A stretch of 64,000 bases of DNA, taken from the NCBI GenBank assembly GCA_016169945.1, contig JADLSH010000383.1:31777-95776 (forward strand), read 5' to 3'. This DNA comes from Trachythela sp. YZ-2020 (lineage: Eukaryota; Cnidaria; Anthozoa; Malacalcyonacea; Clavulariidae). The translations under genes and the position numbers were made by a program. Under the pieces are notes generated by a model, which was given only the letters and a program-made list of their open reading frames with translations, had not been told where the DNA came from and did no database searches. Positions 9,997-21,275 of the stretch are shown piece after piece (the first letter of the stretch is position 1; each line of letters begins with the position of its first letter).

Positions 9997-10760
9997 GATA
10001 TTCGGACTCAGCGCATCGAGAAGGACCTGTACCGACGTTTTCACGGCAATCCAAGTAGTCCGCTGAATCGGTCTATACTTGGTTATTTCGGTCTAACTCG
10101 AAAACTACTGGGAATCCCAGCAGTCTGACTTGATATTCGGACTCAGCGCATCGAGAAGGCCCTGTACCGACGTTTTCACGGCAATCCAAGTAGTCGTGGC
10201 TGAATCGGTCCTATACTTGCGTTATTTCGGGCTAACTCGAAAACTACTGGGAATACCAGCAGTCTGACTTCAGATTCGGACTCAGCGCATCGAGAAGGCC
10301 CTGTACCGACGTTTTCACGGCAATCCAAGTAGTCCGCTGAATCGGTCTACAGCTGGTTATTTCGGTCTAACTCGAAAACTACTGGGAAGTCCGCTGCAGT
10401 CTGACTTGATATTCGACTCAGCGCATCGAGAAGGCCCTGTACCATTTGACGTTTTCACGAGCAATCCAAATAGTTTCGGCTGAATCGGCTCTATACTTCG
10501 GTTATTTCGGTCTGACTTCCAAAACTACTGGGAATCCCCAGTAGTCTGATTTCAGATTCGGACTAAGCGCATCGAGAAGGCCCTGTACCTACGTTTTCAC
10601 GTCAATCCCAAGTGAGGTCCCCGCTGAATCGGTCTATACTTGGTTATTTCGGTCTAACTCGAAAACTACTGGGAATCCCAGCAGTCTGACTTGATATTCG
10701 GACTCAGCGCATCGAGAAGGCCCTGTACCGACGTTTTCACGGCAATCCAAGTAGTCCGAT
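9997..10760 (+). repeat. ~140-bp satellite, 5.5 copies
   Basis: Units begin with GATATTCGGACTCAGCGC near 9997, 10132, 10272, 10408, 10554 and 10693, with periods of 135-146 bp. Each holds AATCCAAGTAGTC, GAATCGGTCTATACTTGG and AACTCGAAAACTACTGGGA. Small insertions differ between units. Confidence 0.9.
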
Positions 10761-10761
10761 G

Positions 10762-11082
10762 TTTGACCTTGAAAGTTTGGACCCCTATAACTCCTTTGCT
10801 TTTGGATGTGCTACCTAGCTAGTTTACCAGAATGATCAGCAGGACGGACTCTACCACTGTACCAATTTTCATGCAAAGTACTGGAAGTAGTCGTGATATT
10901 TGACCTTGAAAGTTTGGACCCCTATAACTCCTTTGCTTTTGGATGTGCCACCTAACTAGTTTCCCAGAATGATCAGCAGGACGGACTCTACCACTGTACC
11001 AAATTTCATGCAAATCCAAGTAGTCCGATATTTGACCTTGAAAGTTTGGACCCCTATAACTCCTCTGCTTTTAAATGTGCTA
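10762..11082 (+). repeat. ~135-bp satellite, 2.4 copies
   Basis: Units begin with TTTGACCTTGAAAGTTTGG near 10762, 10899 and 11031 and include GAATGATCAGCAGGACGG. The inter-unit sequence AATCCAAGTAGTCCGAT is shared with the preceding 140-bp satellite, so the two satellites recombined at or arose from that segment. Confidence 0.85.
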
Positions 11083-11095
11083 CCAACACGTCCTC

Positions 11096-11493
11096 GACGT
11101 CATTTAGTCGATATGATACTAAGACAGGAAGGCGAGTTTAGTATAATAGGTACTAAAACCGGGGCTCGTTTAGTATAATGTATACTAAAGTCTGTGGGTA
11201 ATAGAGACGTGTTGGGATGACTTTGAAAAGGGAAATGAGCGATATTAGTGATGATTTGTCATTGAAATCAATCGTTATTTTACTCTCAGTACGCAAATAT
11301 TTCGGTAGCTGGGTAGTACCTACAAAAGAAGAGAGATGGCGTTGTCGGTTCTGGCCCCGATCTGAATTATGGCCTTGTGGACGTTACATAGGTTTTTCGT
11401 ATTATAAGGCCTTGGGTTTTTCTGGCTTGGGTAAGGTAGTTTGAGTTGAGGTTGCACTTCTGGACTCTTTTGGACTGGCAGGCTGTGCTCTGG
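11096..11493. other. Spacer, no gene recognised
   Basis: Contains several short TTTAGTATAAT / ATACTAAA repeats near 11130-11190. The open frame at 11217-11444 has no recognisable domain. Confidence 0.45.
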
Positions 11494-12012
11494 TGCACAG
11501 ACAAGGGCGTAGCCAGGAGGGGGGCAGTTGCCCCCTCCCAAGCCGCTGGGGGGGGGGCAACAGAGGACTTCGCCCCCCCCCAGGAATTTGAAAAAGTTAT
11601 TATAACGGCGTTCTATAGCCCAAAAATTTTACGATAGTACATTCCTGCAAAAAGCATTCATGCGCCTTCGCCGCGCATCTGTCACTGATTGAATTTTCCC
11701 CGCGAAGTGGCGATTTTTCAGGCCAAATTTTTCAACCCCCACGACGCCCTCTTGGGCGCCAAAGACCCCCTTTCTTCCGGAAAAATAGGGCGCTATTGCC
11801 TGCTAATTTGCATTAGATGGTTCTAAAATTATCCAAAAAATGTGCGCGGCTTCGCCACGTGTCTGTCAGTGATGGATTTTTTCGCCACGAAGCAGCCATT
11901 TTTCAGGTTTCTTCCGGAAAAATAAGGCGCTATTACCTGCCAATTTGCATTAGATGGTTCTTAAATTATATTAAAAATTGGGGTAAATTTTTACAATAGG
12001 TCCACACACGAT

Positions 12013-12191
12013 TTTTTGGCAATTTCTTGCATTTTCTAGGGCTGTTTGATGTGCTGACTCCAAATCTGACCTCCATTTTTGGGGCAAATGAGCCATTATT
12101 ATTTTTAAACCATTGGCTCATTTGCAACAAAAATGGAGGTCAGATTCACAGTCAGCACATCAAACAACCCTAGAAAATGCAAGAAATTGCA
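12013..12191. repeat. Long palindrome
   Basis: Arms of about 80 bp (GCAATTTCTTGCATTTTCTA and its complement, and TGACCTCCATTTTTG and its complement) surround a 12-15-bp A/T-rich loop. It is probably a foldback MITE inserted in the hAT element. Confidence 0.8.
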
Positions 12192-12198
12192 ACAAATA

Positions 12199-12249
12199 CA
12201 TATATATATATATATATATATATATTCTCTCTATATATATATATATAAC
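12199..12249. repeat. TA microsatellite
   Basis: Two TA runs separated by TTCTCTC, followed directly by CCTAACC repeats. Confidence 0.95.
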
Positions 12250-12437
12250 ATAACCTAACCTAACCTAACCACCTACCTACCAAGGCTATCCAATCCACCT
12301 ACCCTGCGGGGCTACCCTCTCGTAGATAGCCGTATGGTGCCCGGACAACGTCGGTACCTCCGCTAGTTAGCAATACAAGCAAAACCCCACATAAATACTC
12401 ACGGAAATAGATTGAAACAATAAATTCACGGAGCGCA

Positions 12438-13104
12438 CACTAGGGTGTGTCATATGTGAACATTTTTTCGCTGATCATGGTGGCCCTATGATTTTATCAT
12501 GCTCTGAACATGTGCAAACAAGATGACAACTTCCATTTGCCTTAAATTTTAATCCCCATCCTGCACCGAGCGAGAGAAGTTTAACACTATTTTCCCATTG
12601 GTGACGTCACTATTTTGACCATATACCCATGAATGGCATTTCCAATTATATATGTGTGCTATTGACACCGGCTTAGGGGTAATCTGGGCCGTGGAATTCA
12701 CCTGTGCAAGTTTCAGTGCGATTGGGCGAATAGCTAAAAAGTTATAGCACCATACATTTTTAGAATTTGGACAGCTTTATGTGGAAATCATCAAAATCGG
12801 TGGTGCTGTAACTTTTGAACTATTGGCTCAATCGCGATGAAACTTGCATAGGTGAATTCCACGGCCCAGATTACCCCTAAACCGGTGTCAATAGCACAAA
12901 TATATAATTAGAAATGCCCTTCATGGGTCTATGGTAAAAATAGTGACGTCACCAATGGGAAAATAGTGTTAAACTTCTCTCGCTCGGTGCAGGATGGGGA
13001 TTTAAATTTCCCAAAAATTGATCTTGGCATCTTGTTTCCACATATCCAGAGCATGAAAAAATCATAGGGCCATCGTGCACTGCGAGTGATGACACACCCT
13101 AGTG
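12438..13104. mobile_element. TIR element starting CACTAGGGTGTGTCA
   Basis: 667 bp whose two halves are inverted over roughly 300 bp each. Matching pairs include CACTAGGGTGTGTC, GCACCGAGCGAGAGAAG, TTTTCCCATTGGTGACGTCA and GGGTAATCTGGGCCGTGG with their complements. CACTA-like tips are visible, but the flanks (GCGCA and CACAC) give no convincing duplication. It holds two TGACGTCA sites at mirrored positions and no coding frame. Confidence 0.75.
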
Positions 13105-14096
13105 CACACCCATTGCACGGACCACGATGCGAGACTGATGCGCCACCGGAAGTACGGCCTGATCGGAATGTTCCTCCGCGCCGCGGATGATGATATTAAC
13201 AAAATATTTAAAATAATGACTAGAATATGAAATATATGTATGTATTTCCTTTTAGAATACATATAAATGTACAATTATATTAAAATAATAATATTTAGAT
13301 ACTATGACAAGGAAATATATAGTACTATATTTAAAGCGCGGTAGATAGGCGGTTCGTCGGCACTTACGTCACGGCCCAGAATGCTTTGGTTGCTAGATAT
13401 CATTCATTCATTTCAGTACACTGCATGTGATTCGGACGAAAGTTAAAGTCGTGATTAGTCATATTTCTAGTCATCAGCCCCCAAAATGATAGTAGAATAT
13501 TTTCATTAGCCATGCCCAGAAATGTCAAAAAGAATAACCATATGCTGAAAATTTCATGTGGACTTATAATAAAATAATACCAAATCGCGCGGCTTCCCGT
13601 GATGGATTTTTTGTCGTGAAGCGGTGATTCTTTATTTATTTGGCGCCCCCGACTTCCGGCCCCCCGAATTTTGTTTCTGGGTGCGCGCCTGATTCTGTGT
13701 ATACGTTTTACGTCTGCACATGCACATTTTGCGCTTGGCGTTTTTTGTACCCTTACCCTCTTCAACAAAAAAATTGTTGCCCCCCCCCAAGCAAAATCCT
13801 GGCTACGCCCCTGTGCACAGAGGTGTGCATTATTGTAATTGCATGTCCAGGGGGCCCACATCAACATTGACATGGGCTTCAGGGCAAACCAACCGAAAAG
13901 TTCCAGAAATAGTGCCCTGTGGGCCAGGGTTTGGGTTGGGCACCAACGAGTTATAGCCTTGGCACCAACCCCCTATTACATAGCATGGATGAGAGATAAC
14001 TGGATGCGAGACTGACCGTCGGCGCCTTTGATGTCGGCGACCACGGGAAGCTTCGACGGGAAGGAGCGGGTAGGGCAACAGCTGACTGTCGGGTGT

Positions 14097-14303
14097 CAGT
14101 GGCGCAAGCAGGATTTTTATCAGGGGCACCGTAATGCTGGCGTAAACCACGATAGCAATACAGGGAAAGGGGAAATGAGATGATCCATTTCCGTGTGTCC
14201 ATATGGATATTATGAGATGATCCATTCCGACTCCCGTAATGTCCCGGTGCCATTTACGCGAGGCACCGGGACACCCACTGCCCTCCACCGGGTTGCGCCT
14301 CTG
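14097..14303. mobile_element. hAT-like MITE, nested
   Basis: Ends CAGTGGCGCAAGC and GGTTGCGCCTCTG are inverted. Flanks TCGGGTGT and TTAGGTGG agree at only part of the eight positions, so the target duplication is decayed or the edges are slightly off. Confidence 0.6.
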
Positions 14304-14373
14304 TTAGGTGGCCGCATGTGGGTGGCGACATCTATGATGGGGCACACAACCATAGGTACTGTAGACCACCACA

Positions 14374-14535
14374 CAGGGGCGTAATCAGGATCTTCCTGAG
14401 GGGTGACGGTGGATGGGAACCGGGAATTTTGACTTTTTCATACTAAATTGCTCCAGTTGGTTCGATTTGCATTGGAAACGACACGTAAGGTGCTAAAGTG
14501 GGCGGTCCTTCGGCTCCCCCTTGGGTGCGCCTCTG
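14374..14535. mobile_element. hAT-like MITE, nested, clear TSD
   Basis: 162 bp, ends CAGGGGCGTAATCAGG and GGGTGCGCCTCTG, flanked on both sides by CCACCACA (14366-14373 and 14536-14543). A perfect 8-bp duplication supports hAT transposition. Confidence 0.85.
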
Positions 14536-14670
14536 CCACCACACCTGGCGACGGAAACCTGAACCTTCGACGGACAGGAGCGGTCGTGGTCGGCTTCAGA
14601 CCGAGAGTCTCGCATCCAGTTATCTCTCATCCATGTATACAGGTGTGCGAGAGAGTGGCATCAAATAATT

Positions 14671-15395
14671 CAGTTGGGGAAACTGGTAAAAAGTTTCATT
14701 TTTGGAACCTGGAACTACCTAGGTAGTTCCAAAAATGGGTAGGTACCTACGCAGTTTCCAAAAATGGGTATGGTAATCCCAAGGTCAGACCCATTAACCA
14801 CTAGTGGCATCATCAAATCAATTTTCGGGTTTCCTAAAGCAAATTCGGGTCTTCTGCCTGGCGGAAACAGAATCGTCATACATTTTTCTACCATTCCCAG
14901 TTCGAGTGGCTTAATCGTAGTTCGCAAACTATTGTATTTTTCTTTGTTTTACAATCAAGAACCAATGTTTACATCAGGCATTTTCATGGCATTAACCATT
15001 TACTGCTGATGCCTGCTGCCGGCTGCTGTCTGCCAATTGGCACCGCGCAGTGTGCGATGCTGATTGGCGGAAGCAGGAGGCAGCAGTAAACGGTGATGCT
15101 GTGAACACGCCCCTCAGTTCTCGATTGTAAAACAAAGATAAAACAATAGTTCGTCAACTACAATTAAGCCACTCAAACAAGGAATGGTAGAACAAGGTAT
15201 GATGATTCCATTTCCACCAGGCAGAAGACCTGAATTTGCTTTAGGAAACCTGAAAATCAATTTGATGATGCCACTGGTGGTTTATTTTCGAAAATGTGCT
15301 CTAACCTTGGGACGCCATACCCATTTTTGGAAACTGCGTACCCATTTTTGGAACTGGTTCAAAAAATAGAACTTTTACCATAGTTTCCCCGACTG
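14671..15395. mobile_element. TIR element, CAGTTGGGGAAACT ends
   Basis: Left end CAGTTGGGGAAACTGGTAAA and right end TTTACCATAGTTTCCCCGAC open long inverted arms. The arms carry AAATGGGTAGG repeats, a GATGCCACTAGTGGT-type block, a GCCTGG/CCAGGC block and TTTGTTTTACAATC. The centre near 15030 has a GCTGCTGTCTGCCAAT palindrome. Fragments of the same family lie at 15396-15750 and 19988-20432. It is flanked by AATT on both sides; the duplication length is uncertain. Confidence 0.75.
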
Positions 15396-15750
15396 AATTT
15401 TATGGGTTTCCTAAAGCAAATTCAGGTCTTCTGCCTGGTGGAAATGGAATCATCATACCTAGGTACCTTGTTCTACCATTCCTTGTTTGAGTAGCTTACC
15501 CCGTGTTCGGAGCCATGGATAATCTGGAAAATGTCAGTAAACAACCAGATTTCCCCATTCCATCACAATGGTAACTACAAGGTCACAGATAATTTTCCAT
15601 AGGATCTGTCACTTTGAATGCGTGGTTAATTTTTGTTCACAAACTATTTGTTTATTTGTTTTACAATGAAGAACCATATTTTTACCTGAGTGAACTTCGG
15701 GTGTGTTCACAGTGTTTCACTCACCTGTTGGGGTTCCCTGGGTCGTTTGG
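15396..15750. repeat. Fragment of the 14671-15395 family
   Basis: Repeats the TTTCCTAAAGCAAATTCAGG and GGAATGGTAGAACAAGG (complement) phrases of the neighbouring element and its TTTGTTTTACAATG arm near 15660. It has no terminus of its own, so it is a broken copy. Confidence 0.6.
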
Positions 15751-15751
15751 A

Positions 15752-15880
15752 AATATAGGGAAAATGGTAATTAGACATAAAGACATAAAGACATAAAAGA
15801 TGAGTGCAACTATGAGCCACATGGGCCCCTCTTGGTTGCACTGTGTGGACACAGAAAGCTGCAGCCCACAAAGTTATAGT
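15752..15880 (-). repeat. CR1 LINE 3' end with GACATAAA repeats
   Basis: On the minus strand the RT pseudogene is followed by a short 3' UTR and then by repeats of TTTATGTC. Short terminal repeats are usual for CR1-clade LINEs. The plus-strand fragment at 40262-40760 ends in the same way. Confidence 0.85.
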
Positions 15881-17463
15881 TTAGCTGTCACTGCAATACT
15901 GATAAACCACCCCCCTATCCTTATAGTAATTGTCTATGCTATTCTTGAAGATATTCAGAGAATTACTGCTGACAATGGAACCTGGCAGCTGGTTCCAAGT
16001 CGCAACAACCCTATTACTGAAGAAGGACTGTCTTAGCCTTGTCCTGGTATAGTTGACTCTAATTTTGAACTGATGTCCCCTGATTGTATCACTTGCATTG
16101 AACTCAAACATTCCCCTAAGATATGCCTGCTGCTGGCCATGTACAAATTTAAATACCTCTATAAGATCTCCCCTCAGCCTTCGATATCTGAGTGAAAACA
16201 TGTTCAACTTTGTCAATCTTTGTTCGTACGATAGGTTACTCAGCCCATTAATCATTTTTTGTTGCCCTTTTTTGCACCCTTTCCAAAAGCCAACAGTCTT
16301 TCTGATAGGTAGGGGACCAGGCCTGAACACAGTACTCAAATGTGACCTAACATAAGCGCAAAGTTTCCTGATAACTTCTTCACTTTTGTATGATACATTC
16401 CTATTTATGGCTCCAAGCATTCTGAGTGCCTTCTTTCTGGCCTCTATGCATTGTTCTGATGCACCTAGCTTGCCATTCAGAATAACACCTAGATCTTTTT
16501 CCTGCTGTGTCTCAGCTAGCACTTGGCCACCCATCAAGTAAGCATCCTTGTGATGCTGTCTACCTACATGCATGACCTTGCACTTATCAAAATTAAATTT
16601 CATTTGCCATTCCTCAGACCACTTTACAAGTTCATCTAAGTCCTTCTGTAGCAAGTTGTGATCATCTTGCACCCTAATTGCTCTAAATATTTTCAAGTCA
16701 TCTGCAAATTTCAGAACCCTACTGTCAAGACCATTTTCAATATTGTTTACAAATATAATGAACAACAGTGGTCCTAGCACTGATCCCTGAGGGACTCCAC
16801 TAATAACATCCTGCCATAAAGACTTTGTGCCATTTAGCATGACTCTCTGCTGTCGTCCTGAAAGCCATGAATCTATCCATTTTAGAAGACTACCTGAAAT
16901 TCCATGCCACTGAAGCTGCATAAGTAACCTTTTATGAGGTACCTTGTCAAAGGCTTTACTAAAGTCAAGATATGCTACATCTACCTGGTTTCCCTTATCA
17001 AATTGCTCTGTAACAAAATGTAAAAAGTCCAAGAGATTTGTCAGACATGATCGACCCTTTCTAAAGCCATGTTGCGTTTCTTGAATCAATCCATTTCCAT
17101 CCAGGAAGTTAACCATTTTATCCTTAATAATTGATTCGAGCACTTTACAAACCAGTGATGTCAAACTTACTGGTCTATAGTTTTCAACTTTCCTTGTTGC
17201 CCTTTTTGAAAATAGGAAGAACATTTGCCCTTTTCCAATCTAATGGAATTTCATTATGTGAGATAGACCTATTAAACATAAACAGTGGAATTGCCAGTTC
17301 CTTTTCAGCTTGACGCTGTACTTTAGCATACATATTATCAGGCCTGCTGCCTTGTTTGGCTTTATTTTACCTAAATATTTGAGAACAAGATCCCTATCAG
17401 CTGAAAAAATATCACTCAATCTATCATCATGTCTACAGAGATATGCAAGATATGACCTACCAG
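15881..17463 (-). pseudogene. CR1-type LINE ORF2, reverse transcriptase part
   Basis: A 447-residue open frame on the minus strand covers most of a non-LTR reverse transcriptase. In order it shows NYRPVSLTSL, GFRKGRSCLTNLLDFL, YLDFSKAFDKVPH, GVPQGSVLGPLLFIIFVN and the catalytic FADD in LKFADDLKIF, then a CR1-like C-terminal region with MINGLSNLSYEQRL and VVATWNQLPGSIV. Between VRSHL and KMINGL the residues read out of frame, so two compensating indels are likely. Upstream of about 17213 the RT N-terminus (KIKPNKAAG) continues in another frame. The enzyme would copy LINE RNA at a nicked target. The copy cannot make a full ORF2 protein. Confidence 0.9.
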
Positions 17464-18012
17464 AGACTTCCGTATATTCACACATTTCAATTCAACTGAG
17501 GACAGGATAATACAAACAAAAATCACTGTTCCAATAAATATGATCGAAAAAAGGTACGACTGATATGGATAGAGCTTCATGTCTTGGGTCACAGGGAATA
17601 TCCTGACCCCAGATTGATGAGAGATCTGCATTTGAAGACTTCCGTATATTCACACATTTCAATTCAACCGAGGACACGATAATACAAAAACAAAAAATCA
17701 CTGTTCCACAATATGATCGAAAAAGGTACGGACTACGGCGGCAGGATAGAGCTTCTGCGTCTTGGGTCGCAGGGTCTCTATCGACAAGACGGGATAGAGA
17801 CCTGTCTTCAGGTCAGGCATGTCCTGGTCAGATACTTCCGTATATTCACACACTTCAATTCAACCGAGGACACGATAATACAAAAAAAAAATCACTGTTC
17901 CACAATATGATCGAAAAAGGTACGGACTACGGCGGGATAGAGCTTCTGCGTCGTGGGTCGCAGGGTCTCTATCCCGACCCAAGACGGGATAGAGACCCTG
18001 TCTTGGGTCGGG
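17464..18012. repeat. ~180-bp tandem repeat inside the LINE
   Basis: Three units start with ACTTCCGTATATTCACACA near 17466, 17639 and 17830. Each contains ACGATAATACAAA, ATCACTGTTCCA, GATCGAAAAAGGTACG and a GGGATAGAGCTTCTGCGT tail that turns palindromic in the last unit (TCTATCCCGACCCAAGACGG). The LINE frame is broken exactly here, between EEESNMPD and SGRSYLAYL, so this is an insertion that was amplified. Confidence 0.8.
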
Positions 18013-19068
18013 CATATTACTCTCCTCTTCAACTGTAAATACCGATTTAAACTGCCTGCTCAACTCTTCAACCATTTCACTATCTTCACTGACTACTTGT
18101 CCATTTACATCTAGAGGACCAACTGAGCTTGTAACCTTGCTCAGTTTATAAAAACTGAAAATTTTTTTGCTATTTCCATTACAATTCCTAGCTAAGTCCA
18201 ACTCTTTTGCTCGTTTTGCTGCCCTAGTTATTTTCTTAACATCATCTCTAGCTCTTTGATACTTTTCTAAATGTATTTTGGTTGGTCTCCTTCAAACTTC
18301 TAAATGTCTCTTTCCTTTAATGGCTATTTTGACATCTGGCGTGAACCATGGTGGTTTTCCTACTTTCCTTTTCCGTCGTTGTTTTTGGGGGACATATCTT
18401 GTCTGAATTTCACCCAAGTATGACTTGAATTTTTCCCACATTTCAAAGGCATTCAAATGAGAGAGTTCCTCTTCCCAATTGATGGTACTTAAAGCAGATC
18501 TGATTTCATTAAAACCTGCCCTGCTAAAGTTTGGAACCTTTGTTGGATTATCCCTAACCTGTCCTGCTATTTGTACTTTAAATCTTACTATATTATGGTC
18601 ACTTTTCCCAATGTTTCACCTACAGTGATACCCTGAACTAGGTCACTTGAATCTGAGAAAACAAGATCCAAAATTGAGCCTTGCCTTGTTGACTCGTGTA
18701 CAAACTGGTGCAGGAAAAGCTCCTCTTCAAGGCATTTTCTGAACATTTTACATGCCGGGGAGCCGGTGCCAGCATTCTCATATCCTTTCAAGTTGAAGTC
18801 TCCAAGAATGAGACAATTTCTCTGAAAATGTCTACAAATTTAATCACAAATTACTTTGTCATGCTCGGTTTGCCTATCCTGAGGTAAGGTACCCGGCCGA
18901 TAAAAAGCACCAATTCTCAGTCTGTTTTTACTTCCTTTACCTACTGTAACATCAAGCCAAATTGATTCCACTGATGAATTTTTGGCATTATCCGATACCA
19001 TCTGAGCACTGAATAAACTGTTAACATACAATATTACTCCACCTCCTTTCACTGATGGGCCTCTATCA
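18013..19068 (-). pseudogene. CR1-type LINE ORF2, endonuclease part
   Basis: Minus-strand continuation of the same LINE, now in several frames. Visible pieces are KGGGVILYVNS, RLRIGAFYRPG and DFNLKGYEN (the GDFN region of an APE-type endonuclease). Further on come ILDLVFSDSSDLVQGITVGETLGK, leading to the SDHN motif, and a linker with NCNGNSKKIFSFYKLSK. The copy is 5'-truncated inside the endonuclease at about 19068, where a MITE begins. Frameshifts make it a pseudogene. Confidence 0.85.
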
Positions 19069-19070
19069 TA

Positions 19071-19650
19071 AGCCCAAAATGTTGAACGAAAGTGACGTCA
19101 CTGTAACACGAGGCGCAGCCGAGTGTTACCGATGACTCACTTGAGTTCAACATTTTGGCTGTTGCACGAATAAGGTCGTACTGCATTCTTTTTGTAATAT
19201 CGTTTGAATTTCCCACTTTATTTCACCTAAGTCATTTTTTTGGGACGATCCAGCTCGGGGTTAATGACCCATTATTTGCCATGCAGCAGTGCTAAATGTT
19301 TAACGTTTCTCACCATGCTTAAAAATTCAAACCATATTACAATATAAGAATGCTGTACGACCATTCGTGCAACAGCCCAAAATGTTGAACGAAAGTGACG
19401 TCACTGTAACACGAGGCGCAGCCGAGTGTTACAGCTGACTCACTTGAGTTCAACATTTTGGCTGTTGCACGAATAAGGTCGTACTGCATTCTTTTTGTAA
19501 TATCGTTTGAATTTCCCACTTTATTTGACCTAAGTCATTTTATTTTTGGGACGATCCAGCTCGGGGTTAATGACCCATTATTTGCCATGCAGCAGTGCTA
19601 AATGTTTAACGGTTTTCACCATGCTTAAAAATTCAAACCATATTACAATA
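19071..19650. mobile_element. Two tandem copies of a palindromic MITE unit
   Basis: A unit of 303 bp repeats from 19071 to 19374. It has a 92-bp stem (CCCAAAATGTTGAAC to GTTCAACATTTTGG) around TGACGTCA and CGAGGCGCAGCCGAG, then a MITE of about 215 bp with ends GTTGCACGAATAAGGTCG and CGACCATTCGTGCAAC. The second copy lacks its right end after ACCATATTACAATA. No coding frame. Confidence 0.8.
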
Positions 19651-19963
19651 CACTTTGCATGAAATATTTTCCAACATGGATCAAATCTGCTCGCAACAAC
19701 CTACCCTGAACTGAGTATTGTTTCAAGGCTATCAGACGCGATCGGTAGTCTAGACTGGACAAGCCTGAGACGCGTTTGGTCCAGCGCCGTTGGACAGATT
19801 CCAGGACACGCAGGTCCCCTAGGTATCCAGAATTCCATATACACGAGCAGTACTCAATGATTGGTCGGACATGTGCACAGAATAGAGCCATCATGAAGTC
19901 TGGGGATCTGCAAACAGTTGATTTTAGCAGGTTTTGAGTTAGACCAGCAGCTTTGTGCACAGT
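19650..19963 (-). pseudogene. LINE reverse transcriptase C-terminal fragment
   Basis: 105 codons on the minus strand encode the region after the RT fingers of an L2/CR1-type LINE: LVRPxLEYCS-like HVRPIIEYCSCIWNSGYLGDL, then LESVQRRWTKRVSGLSSLDYRSRL and LRADLIHVGKYF. It differs from the LINE at 15881, so it is another family. Both ends are truncated and there is no catalytic motif. Confidence 0.8.
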
Positions 19964-19987
19964 GGTGGATATATGCGCGTGGAATTG

Positions 19988-20432
19988 TCCCCATTTACTG
20001 CTGACAGCTGCTGTCTGCCAATCAGCATTGTGCAGTGTGTAATGCTGATTGTCAGGCAGCAGCAGTAAATGTGGGCACCATGAACATGCCTCAGGTAAAA
20101 ATATTGTTCTTGATTGTAAATGTAAAACAAGGAAAAAAGTTCACGAACAACAATTAAGCCACTCCAACAATGAATGGTAGAACAAACAAGGTATGATGAT
20201 TACATTTCTGCCAGGCACAAGACCTGAATTTGCTTCAGGAAACCTGAAAATCAATTTGATGATGCCACTGGTGGTTTAGTTTCCAAAAATGGGTCTGACC
20301 TTGGGACACTGCCCATTTTTGGAATGTATCCATTTTTGGAAACTGCGTAGGTAGGTAGGTACCCATTTTTGGAACTAGTTCCAAAATGGAATGGTTCCAA
20401 AAATGGAACTTTTTACCATAGTTTCCCCATCT
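19988..20432. repeat. Right half of a 14671-15395-type element
   Basis: Starts in the central GCTGCTGTCTGCCAAT palindrome, continues through TGTAAAACAAGG, GAATGGTAGAACAA, CCTGAATTTGCTTCAGG and CAAAAATGGGT repeats, and ends in TTTACCATAGTTTCCCCATC. The left half is missing. Confidence 0.7.
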
Positions 20433-20433
20433 G

Positions 20434-20708
20434 ATACACTACCTACTAGAGAGGACATGCCAATAGGTCAGGGTGGTAATAGTGTATACATGAATTTAGT
20501 GCTATTTGTGGTTGAAAGAAACTAAAATGTTATGCATTAGCAGAAGAACAGTTATCCAAATTAGGATAATGCATAATTCAGCAAACAGCTTTTCTACTAA
20601 TGCACGAGCATCCCAACTTTTTACCCACAAATATCACTAAATTCAAATTATTCACCTGCTGTCTGAGCATTGCCTTTTTCTGAAGCATATCCTCTCTAGT
20701 AGTGTATT
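20434..20708. mobile_element. Palindromic MITE, ATACACTAC ends
   Basis: Termini ATACACTACCTACTAGAGAG and CTCTCTAGTAGTGTAT are inverted. Homology (GAATTTAGTG, TGCATTAGCAGAA, TAATGCATAATTC and complements) runs to the centre at about 20571. No coding frame or clear duplication. Confidence 0.7.
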
Positions 20709-21275
20709 GATCTCTATTGCCATCATTCCCCAGGCTCTCAGTCATTTTTACTAATGTATGACCTGAAATTGACCCATCATTTGGTAGGTACCATCTTCCT
20801 TTCCAAAAACACCAAAAATATGTTTTCAAAGTTAAAAATTGCAATTAGCACCCCAGAAACGTCATTTATCAGTGCCTTTTGTTTTTTAATGTTTTCAAAT
20901 TTGATGCTGACATGTCTGATTTACTTGGAATTTATCCCTTTTTGGCCTGCTGACTACACCGTTGGGAAAATATGGAACTTTTGATGATTCAACAATGTAG
21001 TTTAGATACAGGGAATTAATTTTAGCCTCTTCCCATCAAAATCGGTTGAGATGATCCTGAGATCCCAGCAGGACTTCTAAAGCCCCCTGCCGATTATTTT
21101 TATTTTTCATGTGTGGCATAATAGGGTTAAGCTAGCTTCAGCTTTGCAAAGCCACATTTTAACATTTTCATCGTTTCATCTTTAGCTCAGACTTTGGCTT
21201 TGTGTATTTTTAATTGCTGGTTTCTGGCTAGGCTTTGTGCCATTCCCATTTCAGCTTTGGGAGTTTTACACCTGT
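20709..21275. other. No gene recognised
   Basis: A/T-rich sequence with repeated AGCTTCAGCTTTG-like words near 21130-21250. No coding, RNA or element boundary was identified. Confidence 0.45.

Larger units (their letters stand above)
9985..11095. repeat. Composite satellite bounded by 13-bp inverted repeats
   Basis: GAGGACGTGTTGG (9985-9997) and its exact complement CCAACACGTCCTC (11083-11095) bracket two different tandem repeats with no other sequence between. This suggests a mobile unit whose whole body is tandem repeats. A degenerate GACGTGTTGGGATGAC occurs again near 11206. Confidence 0.7.
11502..13813. mobile_element. hAT-type element, non-autonomous, with nested inserts
   Basis: Ends CAAGGGCGTAGCCAGG and CCTGGCTACGCCCCTG are inverted repeats with hAT-like CA..TG tips. 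Both flanks are TGCACAGA (11494-11501 and 13814-13821), a perfect 8-bp target duplication. The interior has G- and C-tracts just inside the termini, a palindrome (12013-12191), a TA microsatellite and a 667-bp TIR element (12438-13104). I find no transposase. Confidence 0.85.
13984..14635. mobile_element. TIR element with nested hAT MITEs
   Basis: Ends CATGGATGAGAGATAACTGG and CCAGTTATCTCTCATCCATG are exact inverted repeats, with homology continuing through GCGAGACT and the AGCTTCGACGG / CCTTCGACGGA region. Two hAT-type MITEs (14097-14303 and 14374-14535) are nested inside. No coding frame. Confidence 0.75.

Noticed and set aside
12247..12285. CCTAACC runs as telomeric repeats
   Set aside because: Only a few irregular units occur, at several scattered places and mixed with CCTGACC and CCTACACC. 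This is not a telomere array.
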